From: Synechococcus sp. CPC35
Lineage (GTDB): Bacteria; Cyanobacteriota; Cyanobacteriia; PCC-6307; Cyanobiaceae
Length of the DNA: 5,347 nucleotides
NCBI GenBank assembly: GCA_002684175.1
Contig: NYUU01000079.1
Location: forward strand, 11,966 to 17,312
Direction of reading: 5' to 3'
Shown one piece after another: positions 1 through 5,347 of this stretch. Made by a program: the position numbers and the translations under genes. The notes beneath the pieces are model-generated. The model ran no database searches. It worked only from the letters and a program-made list of their open reading frames with translations, and was not told the origin of the DNA. Position 1 is the stretch's first letter, and every line of letters starts with the position of its first letter.

Positions 1-3000
1 TGGTGCCATATCAGTTGTACTTAATGTTAATTGTAACTTATCATCTGCAAGGAATCTTTCAGTTACTACAACACCAGAGTTGTCTTCATAAATTATGTTT
101 TGTTCTTCTGCATAGAATACATCTTCTTCTCCAGATGCAACTGTTCCTTCTTCTAGAATAACTTTTGCTGGGTCAATCTTAGAACCAATATAAAGTGTTG
201 GTACAAATGACCTTGTAACTCTGTCACCATCGAACCCATCATCGTTAGAACCTGTTCTGTAAGCTTCTGCACTACCATCTAGATTATTAACAATTGCAAC
301 TTCTCCAAAGAATATTGTACCTGCTGGGTTTAATAATTGTTGTACAACTGAACGATAGTTATTAATACTTTGACCAACTTTAATTACATATGAGAAGTCT
401 TGGTAGAATTTTGAATCCTGTATTCTTTGTGCAGTTACAGATGGGAAACCTACATCACTTGTATAGTTACCATCTACTTTACTAATTGAATTATTTTTTG
501 CACCTACTGTTGCTGGGTTACCTTCTAATATCTGGAATGTTTTACTGTCGGATGCAGTTACAGTTTCACCCTTTCTAAACATACCTTGTGTAGGTTCAAT
601 ACTTACAATGTTTTTATCACCATCTACAATCTTAATTGTACCTGTTGCACCAGAAGCTGCACCTGTAACTGTAGTATCAACTACTGGAATACCAGATGCT
701 CTACCATAAATAAAATGATTTCTAAAGTCTGGTATACCAGAAGATTTATCAAAGTGATTACCTTCTTCTATAATTCTTAGTTGTCCTATTGAACCAATCT
801 TATCACCATAAGGTAAAAGTTTTGCACCAACACCTGTAGTAAAACTATTTTGTTTGACTGTTGCAGTTGCACCAGAAGCTGAACCTGTAACTGTATTACC
901 TACACTAAATGTTGTAGTGTCGGTTGTAGTTTGTAGTTTTGCAATGATAAGTTTGTTTGCACCTTTATCGTGGTCAACTAATCTTCCTGTTGTTGTTCCA
1001 GATGTTACTGTTTCACCAATAGTAAAATTAGGTGTTGTTTCTTCTGAGTAGAAAACTTCACCACCAACAAATGCTTGTGGAAGGGATTGATATCCTACAC
1101 CACTAGTTAACATTCTAACTCTTGATATTGCACCTGTTGGGTTTGCACCAGATTGGTCAAAGAGTACTTTGTTCTCTCCTGTTGACTGTAATCCATCTTC
1201 TAAAATTAAAGTTGTTTCTTCTGGGTCTGCAAATACTTCTATCACTGTTCCTGCGTTACCAACATAATTTGCATGTCCATTCTGTGCATAAGTTCCTATA
1301 AAGACAATAGAGTTTCCATTGAGACCTATGTTTGCAGCTCCTCGTACTTCTTCAAATACTGAGAATGAAACATTACCACCTTGTGCAGTTATGTTCTGTG
1401 TTGCATCTGCTCTTTTAACTCTTACTAATATTTTTTCTGCATCATAAACTAAAAGATTATTATGATTATCTTTTCCAGAGAATGTAGTTTGTCCACCTGT
1501 TGCAGTGAATTCAAATGAACCAAATGTAGTTCCACTTTCTAAAAGTATATCACCAGATATAGAAGTAACCTCACCCAATGAAAGTGTTCCACCACTTCCT
1601 GTATTATCAAATACAACTAAGTCACCATCTTCGTATCCTGTACCTCTTTGTGATGGGTCTACTAAAACCTTTTCTACCTTACCATCTTCAATATTACCTA
1701 CAAGTGTTTTTGCAAATTGACCTACACCAATTTCTGATTGTGGTAAATTAACTGTAACATTTTCTGATATAGAATACAATGACCCTTTTGAATTTTCTTC
1801 GGACTTCATTGCACCACCAATTACAGCTTCTGTTAAAGGTGTGTTTACTGTTTCTCTAACTAAGATTGGTGTTCTACCATGGACTTCGTTATTACTATTG
1901 TCTACCTGTGTTCCTTCTTCTAATAAGAGAAGATTATTGACATCTGGATTTACATTGTCTGTTTCAGTTTCTAATTGGAATGCTTCAGTATCATCTGATT
2001 CAGATGAGAAGAATCCTGTTCCAGTTCCAGACTCAAGTCTGACCATGACATTACTATTGTCTTCGTCAAGGTCTGAAACTATACCTCTTACTACTGCATT
2101 ATGAAACTTAAGTTCTGTTTCTCTTGATTGTAATTCTATCTTATCACCAATGTCTAGTGAACCTATGTAAGGCTCCATGATTACCACTCGGTAAACATTA
2201 TCTCCTTCTCCAGAAGTTACTCTGGTGATTGTGTCTGCTTGTATATTTGTTACTACTCTACCTTGTTCTCTTTTTACAATTTTTCCTTTTGCATATTCGA
2301 GTAGATTTTTTTCTGAGAATAAATGTAATACTGTTGATTCTGTCCATTTGGATTCAGATGGTTTTACAATGTTATCTCTAGGATATGCAATTTCTATATC
2401 CTCACCATATAATACTCTAAACAAGAAATCATATGATGCCATACTACCTTTTGCAAGATAGATATTATTAATGTGTTTTGCAAGTAATCTTTTATCTGCA
2501 ATTATTTTTGTGTCAATTGAAGGCATGAAGTCTTTTCGGAAGAATTCCAAAAAGTCACCAGTGGTTTTGTCTACATCTGCATAATCTAATAGATTGTTTG
2601 CAGCGAACAATGCACCACCTTCAAATGAATTTGCCTTTGCAGTATAACTACTATTTTGACCAACAATAGTTTCACCTATTAGGAATTGTGATTCGGTGAA
2701 CATTTCAACATAAAGTTTATTAGATGTATTTCCTATAACATCTATTCTTGCAGTTGCACCAGATGTTGACCCAACTACATATTCACCTATTTCCCAAGAA
2801 CCAGTTTGTGTAGTTCCTAAAGAATTTTGTTCGTACAAGAATTTTGCTTTATCTAAAGGTGATGGAGAGAAGGTTGCAGTTTCTTGTAAGACTGAACCCT
2901 CTCCATCTTCTAATCCTATTGTCTCAAGGTCTGTACCTTGTTCAAAGATAAGAATACCTTTCTCAAGAAAGTCGAAGTATGCAGACAAAAACTGTTTAAG

Positions 3001-3078
3001 TCCTTGTCCTTCCTCACTAATGTACTCTGGTAAGAGTTCATCAATCTGGTCTACTATCCTGTCATTGAGAATTGGCAT
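1..3078 (-). CDS. Very large virion structural protein, probably baseplate/tail associated; C-terminus beyond the window
   Basis: The minus-strand frame from the ATG at 3078-3076 has no stop codon to position 1, giving 1026 residues and an incomplete C-terminus. I read every codon. The start is supported by AAGGA nine bases upstream. Residues 1-45 look helical (MPILNDRIVDQIDELLPEYI, then an aromatic-rich FLSAYFDFLE). Residues 187-246 form a segment familiar from marine T4-like phage structural proteins, with ADKRLLAKHI, YLAKG, FLFRVLYGEDIEIAYP and KPSESKW. The middle is Gly/Thr/Val/Asp/Glu-rich, predicted beta, with GETVT and SGATA modules and two GxGY motifs (479-482 and 660-663). Residues 891-926 form another familiar segment (FYQDFSYVIKVGQSI, then NPAG and FFGE). 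No signal peptide or membrane segment is apparent. It sits where T4 has gene 7 (1032 residues), but I see no firm gp7 homology. Cyanophage counterparts may carry labels such as VrlC or structural protein. A structural role is likely; the precise role is unknown. Confidence 0.85.
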   Translation of the reverse strand, partial: MPILNDRIVDQIDELLPEYISEEGQGLKQFLSAYFDFLEKGILIFEQGTDLETIGLEDGEGSVLQETATFSPSPLDKAKFLYEQNSLGTTQTGSWEIGEYVVGSTSGATARIDVIGNTSNKLYVEMFTESQFLIGETIVGQNSSYTAKANSFEGGALFAANNLLDYADVDKTTGDFLEFFRKDFMPSIDTKIIADKRLLAKHINNIYLAKGSMASYDFLFRVLYGEDIEIAYPRDNIVKPSESKWTESTVLHLFSEKNLLEYAKGKIVKREQGRVVTNIQADTITRVTSGEGDNVYRVVIMEPYIGSLDIGDKIELQSRETELKFHNAVVRGIVSDLDEDNSNVMVRLESGTGTGFFSSESDDTEAFQLETETDNVNPDVNNLLLLEEGTQVDNSNNEVHGRTPILVRETVNTPLTEAVIGGAMKSEENSKGSLYSISENVTVNLPQSEIGVGQFAKTLVGNIEDGKVEKVLVDPSQRGTGYEDGDLVVFDNTGSGGTLSLGEVTSISGDILLESGTTFGSFEFTATGGQTTFSGKDNHNNLLVYDAEKILVRVKRADATQNITAQGGNVSFSVFEEVRGAANIGLNGNSIVFIGTYAQNGHANYVGNAGTVIEVFADPEETTLILEDGLQSTGENKVLFDQSGANPTGAISRVRMLTSGVGYQSLPQAFVGGEVFYSEETTPNFTIGETVTSGTTTGRLVDHDKGANKLIIAKLQTTTDTTTFSVGNTVTGSASGATATVKQNSFTTGVGAKLLPYGDKIGSIGQLRIIEEGNHFDKSSGIPDFRNHFIYGRASGIPVVDTTVTGAASGATGTIKIVDGDKNIVSIEPTQGMFRKGETVTASDSKTFQILEGNPATVGAKNNSISKVDGNYTSDVGFPSVTAQRIQDSKFYQDFSYVIKVGQSINNYRSVVQQLLNPAGTIFFGEVAIVNNLDGSAEAYRTGSNDDGFDGDRVTRSFVPTLYIGSKIDPAKVILEEGTVASGEEDVFYAEEQNIIYEDNSGVVVTERFLADDKLQLTLSTTDMAP
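644..673 (-). repeat. Direct repeat copy A (30 bp) inside the large structural gene
   Basis: This 30-base stretch matches the one at 866-895 at 29 of 30 positions; the only difference is C at 660 against A at 882. The copies are 222 bases apart, exactly 74 codons, so they are in frame. It encodes the TVTGAASGAT module (residues 803-812). Confidence 0.8.
866..895 (-). repeat. Direct repeat copy B (30 bp) inside the large structural gene
   Basis: This is the partner of the copy at 644-673, with one mismatch over 30 bases and in the same frame. It encodes TVTGSASGAT (residues 729-738). A more diverged relative around 2753-2770 encodes VVGSTSGAT (101-109), so the module occurs in both the N-terminal and the C-terminal halves of the protein. 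Confidence 0.8.
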
Positions 3079-3093
3079 TACTAATTATCCTTA
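3079..3093 (-). promoter_or_regulatory. Ribosome binding site of the large structural gene, overlapping the upstream stop codon
   Basis: On the minus strand the sequence reads TAAGGATAATTAGTA followed by ATG. The TAA is the stop of the 155-codon gene, and AAGGA (3092-3088) is a Shine-Dalgarno core nine bases before the start codon. The overlap of stop and ribosome binding site suggests the two genes share one transcript and may be translationally coupled. This also fixes the start of the large gene at 3078. Confidence 0.7.
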
Positions 3094-3558
3094 TGCAATA
3101 GTGTAAGAATTACCACCAATAACAACCCAACCATAAGTTGAACCTGTGTACAACATTTGTACACTGTCACCAGCTGTATCAAGTTGCACATATGAACCAC
3201 CAGTAAAAGTACCAGATGGAGTTATTCTTGCATTAGCACCACCATCGGATACTAGACAAAAATATTTAACTTGACCTGTTGAACCATTTCCTAAAGTTAG
3301 GATATCAGTTCCACTTGAACTTGAAGTTATATAATGTCCGAACTTACCTACTGTTGCAGTTGCAGCGTTTGAACTGAATGTTACAGCTTCAGCTGATTGT
3401 GCAAAACCAAGGTAGTCTGGAAGGTTATTTAAAACATTACTGACTGTAACCTTTTTGTTTACTGGAGTACCAGAAGGGTCGTCAATAACATGAAGCAAGT
3501 CTTCACCTGCGATGCCTGTCCCTAAGTCGGACAATGCTGTTACTTTTTTATCTGCCAT
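3091..3558 (-). CDS. Small virion structural protein (155 aa), marine T4-like phage type
   Basis: This complete gene starts with ATG at 3558-3556, preceded by GAGAGGA with a seven-base spacer, and ends with TAA at 3093-3091. Residues 1-45 include LLHVIDDPSGTPVNKKVTVS. I recognise this opening from structural or tail-fibre-like proteins of marine myoviruses, where it often precedes variable C-terminal parts. Residues 60-155 are rich in Gly, Ser, Thr and Val with alternating hydrophobic residues. They include VKYFCLVSDGG (97-107), a turn-rich ITPSGTFTGG (112-121), and GDSVQMLYTGSTYGWVVIGG (130-149). This suggests a compact beta-sandwich, as in small decoration or receptor-contact domains. There is no signal peptide, transmembrane helix or catalytic motif. 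Its place between gp6 and the giant structural gene suggests a baseplate or tail-periphery component. The precise role is not known; a head decoration or fibre-tip protein cannot be excluded. Confidence 0.8.
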   Translation of the reverse strand: MADKKVTALSDLGTGIAGEDLLHVIDDPSGTPVNKKVTVSNVLNNLPDYLGFAQSAEAVTFSSNAATATVGKFGHYITSSSSGTDILTLGNGSTGQVKYFCLVSDGGANARITPSGTFTGGSYVQLDTAGDSVQMLYTGSTYGWVVIGGNSYTIA

Positions 3559-3565
3559 TTTTATT

Positions 3566-3572
3566 TCCTCTC
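3566..3572 (-). promoter_or_regulatory. Ribosome binding site of the 155-aa structural gene
   Basis: The minus strand reads GAGAGGA, seven bases upstream of the ATG at 3558. This is a strong purine-rich Shine-Dalgarno sequence. The surrounding leader is A-rich and therefore probably unstructured, which fits a well-translated late structural gene. Confidence 0.75.
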
Positions 3573-3586
3573 TAAATTAGCATGTT

Positions 3587-3606
3587 AAAAACCCACAACA
3601 TGTGGG
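3587..3606 (-). terminator. Probable rho-independent terminator downstream of gp6
   Basis: Read on the minus strand, CCCACA (3606-3601), loop TGT, and TGTGGG (3597-3592) form a perfect six-base-pair stem, followed at once by TTTTT (3591-3587). It lies 33 bases past the gp6 stop. There is no T run on the plus-strand side, so it would act only on leftward transcription. The stem is short (four of six pairs G-C), so termination is probably partial, allowing readthrough into the next two genes. This is inferred from sequence only. A processing or mRNA-stability hairpin is an alternative. Confidence 0.55.
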
Positions 3607-3614
3607 AATGTTAC

Positions 3615-3632
3615 TTCGTGCATATACACGAA
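3615..3632 (-). other. Second perfect inverted repeat in the gp6 downstream spacer
   Basis: TTCGTG and CACGAA form a perfect six-base-pair inverted repeat around a six-base loop (CATATA on the plus strand). It lies only eight bases from the terminator-like hairpin. It has no T run on either side, so it is not itself a canonical terminator. It could be an RNA stability or processing structure, or a protein-binding site. Nothing in the sequence decides between these. Confidence 0.35.
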
Positions 3633-3639
3633 TCATAGT

Positions 3640-5347
3640 TTAGGAGTAACTAGATGAGGATGTATATCCCACCCCAGCACTCGTATCACCAGAGGCAATG
3701 GTGTCTGTTGCACCAGTTACCTTTATCAATGATGTGTTGATGTCTAGAAGATTACTTCTATATGCAACACTATCAAATGAATTCGGAATCACTGTAAAGT
3801 GAATTGTGTCATCTGTATTAATTGTTGAAAGTACATTAATACCATTAATTGTTATTTTACCATTTGAATAGTCTACTGTTCCTGCTTGACTGTCTGCGTA
3901 GACTCTTGTCGAACCACTTAAAGAATATCGTCTTAGATTTCCTTCTCCATCATCATCAAAATAGAAAGTATCTGTAAATCCAGATACTAAGAATCCAGTG
4001 GTTTCTATAATACCACCACCATGTTTGTTATGTCCACTGTGAGGATTATAAAATTTATTTCCTTCTCCAAACTCCACTTCATAACCTTTGGATTGTCCAA
4101 AAGTAGGAGTCACAGTTTTTCTAAGTTTGACAGTTGTAATATTCGAAAGAATCGAAGATTCTGCACTGTCTATGTCTTTTGCTAGAACTGAGTGCCTAAA
4201 GATACTATCAAACCCACTTAGGTAAGTACTGTCATGTGTAATGATTGCAGCTCTTACAAGTGTTTCTAGTTCAGAGACAGTTTTAGTTGTTGCTCTAGGA
4301 TTGAACTTAAATGTAGTTGTCACTAGGATATCTATAATATCTGCATCAATTATTTCTGGTCTGACTGTTAACATATTTAGTCTTCTCATCTTGTCTCTTA
4401 ATAAAGTTTTTTCAGATGAGGTTAATTTATTTACATTTTGTGAAGGTTTAATTGCAATGAATATTTTTCCATATTGTGGTGGATTATTATCTTCACCACC
4501 CCAGACTGATATAGAATCTGCGCCAGGATATAATGTTTGTAATTTTGATTTGTAGTCATCTACTGTGACTAATCTGTTTTGTGAGGTGTAAAACTTAGAA
4601 GCTGCAAATCTAATTGATTCAATACTTTCTTTTGCTTTACCACCAGATGATGCAGTTTTAGTAATTAAAGTTACATCTGAATTACCACCAATTGCATCAG
4701 TCATAGTAAACTGACTTGCACCTTCTGTATGTTGGTCATCTGTTACCAAGTATGATATTGTTATTGTGTCTCCATCTAAAGGTTCTGCACTAATAACACC
4801 ATCACCAAAGTATATTTCAAATTGTCCTTGGTCATTTTCTTGAACATACCATACTTTAGTATCTTTATCTACACCACTAATATCTTCTGACTTTGACCAT
4901 GCAGATGAACCACCACCTGTTGATTGTACTGTAACTGTAACTGTTGAGGTATCTACAAGTTCTTCTGTTAATGGAAATCTTTGATTCTGAATCTGTCCAT
5001 TGTATGCAAAGATATCTGAATTCATTTTACCTTGATAAAGTTCAAGGTCTTCAAATTTAAAGACACCATTTAATGGAGAAATTGTTTGTGAAGCAAGAGC
5101 AACATATGGATATGTAAATCCATCATACACTGTTTTAAATTTATGTCCTCTATTAATTGTTAAAGATGTAGGAGTCTCACCACCAATCAAAGGATTGTTT
5201 ACTTGTAAATCTATTTTTGCCATTGAAGCAGTTGCATCTGCAATTGGATATCCTAGTCTCTGGCCGGTAACGTTGTAAGTTTCTATATCTTCCTCTGCAA
5301 TTGTTACTCCGTCGACTGTTAATGACACAGCGCTGCCTACACCATCT
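3640..5347 (-). CDS. 6: Baseplate wedge subunit, T4 gp6 family; 5' end beyond the window
   Basis: The frame ends with TAA at 3642-3640 and is open to the right edge, 568 residues visible. A GTG at 5328-5326 could be read as a start, but in-frame codons continue upstream (DGVGSA). Homologues have an N-terminal region before this part, so the true start is probably off the window. Counting from that GTG, residues 160-194 hold the gp6/gpJ-type strand-and-loop motif around IYFGDG (172-177). Residues 246-295 hold the family's best signature: FYTSQNRLVTVDDYK, VWGGE, then PPQYGKIFIAIKP. Later come a His/Gly-rich stretch (428-439), FDDDGEGN (457-464), GTVDYSNGKI (483-492) and a Ser-rich tail ending SSSSYS. 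In T4, gp6 (660 residues) dimerises and links the wedges into the ring around the hub, and rearranges on sheath contraction. Family assignment is firm; orthology to T4 gene 6 is from motifs and context. Confidence 0.9.
   Translation of the reverse strand, partial: DGVGSAVSLTVDGVTIAEEDIETYNVTGQRLGYPIADATASMAKIDLQVNNPLIGGETPTSLTINRGHKFKTVYDGFTYPYVALASQTISPLNGVFKFEDLELYQGKMNSDIFAYNGQIQNQRFPLTEELVDTSTVTVTVQSTGGGSSAWSKSEDISGVDKDTKVWYVQENDQGQFEIYFGDGVISAEPLDGDTITISYLVTDDQHTEGASQFTMTDAIGGNSDVTLITKTASSGGKAKESIESIRFAASKFYTSQNRLVTVDDYKSKLQTLYPGADSISVWGGEDNNPPQYGKIFIAIKPSQNVNKLTSSEKTLLRDKMRRLNMLTVRPEIIDADIIDILVTTTFKFNPRATTKTVSELETLVRAAIITHDSTYLSGFDSIFRHSVLAKDIDSAESSILSNITTVKLRKTVTPTFGQSKGYEVEFGEGNKFYNPHSGHNKHGGGIIETTGFLVSGFTDTFYFDDDGEGNLRRYSLSGSTRVYADSQAGTVDYSNGKITINGINVLSTINTDDTIHFTVIPNSFDSVAYRSNLLDINTSLIKVTGATDTIASGDTSAGVGYTSSSSYS

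Noticed and set aside
644..895. CRISPR-like or mobile-element interpretation of the 30-base direct repeats
   Set aside because: There are only two close copies, both in frame and encoding the same protein module. There is no regular spacer series, terminal inverted repeat or transposase, so they are protein repeats.
586..2461. Five short plus-strand open frames (586-780, 854-1051, 1505-1720, 1841-2104, 2225-2461)
   Set aside because: All are antisense to the continuous 1026-codon minus-strand gene. Their translations are low complexity (Cys/Thr/Asn or Ser/Val/Leu rich), and I noted no credible ribosome binding site. They are shadows.
3632..3637. Possible sigma70-like -10 box (TATGAT on the minus strand) just after the gp6 stop
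   Set aside because: The hexamer 17 bases upstream (TCCTCA) matches the -35 consensus at only about half its positions. Any transcript would also start ahead of the terminator-like hairpin. A chance match in AT-rich DNA is likelier.
3559..3639. T4-type late promoter (TATAAATA) ahead of the 155-codon gene
   Set aside because: No such octamer or close variant was found on the minus strand in the spacer; the nearest AT-rich stretch (CTAATTTA) is too different.
4241..4555. Plus-strand open frame of 104 codons opposite gp6
   Set aside because: It lies wholly antisense to the best-conserved part of gp6. Its hydrophobic sequence is what antisense of such a region gives, so it is a shadow rather than a membrane protein gene.
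1..5347. A previously undescribed defence, toxin-antitoxin or retroelement system
   Set aside because: Every long frame is explained by phage structural proteins, and no nuclease, reverse transcriptase, toxin or regulatory RNA signature was found on either strand.

Overview
The window looks like part of the baseplate/tail module of an AT-rich T4-like marine myovirus, of the kind that infects picocyanobacteria or SAR11-type bacteria. G+C is about one third (20 of the first 60 bases). The assignment rests on the right-hand gene, a clear T4 gp6 family baseplate wedge protein. It is supported by the 155-residue and very long proteins downstream, which resemble structural proteins seen beside gp6 in marine T4-like phages. 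No host gene, tRNA, CRISPR array, integrase or insertion sequence is visible. The exact host and genus cannot be decided from this sequence.

All genes lie on the minus strand, so transcription runs from right to left. First is gp6 (5347 down to 3640), whose 5' end is cut by the window edge. Next is an 81-base spacer (3559-3639) with two short hairpins, one followed by a T run as in an intrinsic terminator, and a good ribosome binding site. Then comes a complete 155-codon gene for a small virion structural protein (3558-3091). After a 12-base gap, whose ribosome binding site overlaps the previous stop codon, a very long reading frame starts at 3078. It stays open for 1026 codons to the left edge with no stop. 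It occupies 58% of the window and is the largest gene here. All the short plus-strand frames are antisense shadows of these genes.

In the inferred scheme, gp6 builds the wedge ring of the contractile-tail baseplate. The two downstream products would be further baseplate or tail-periphery components expressed with it. The long protein has a helical N-terminal region with a conserved segment, a long beta-rich middle with recurring Gly-Glu-Thr-Val-Thr / Ser-Gly-Ala-Thr-Ala modules, and a second conserved segment near residues 887-926. I see no sign of a defence system or other novel machinery. The points worth a second look are the open giant frame, its repeat modules, and the terminator-like hairpin inside what should be one late operon.
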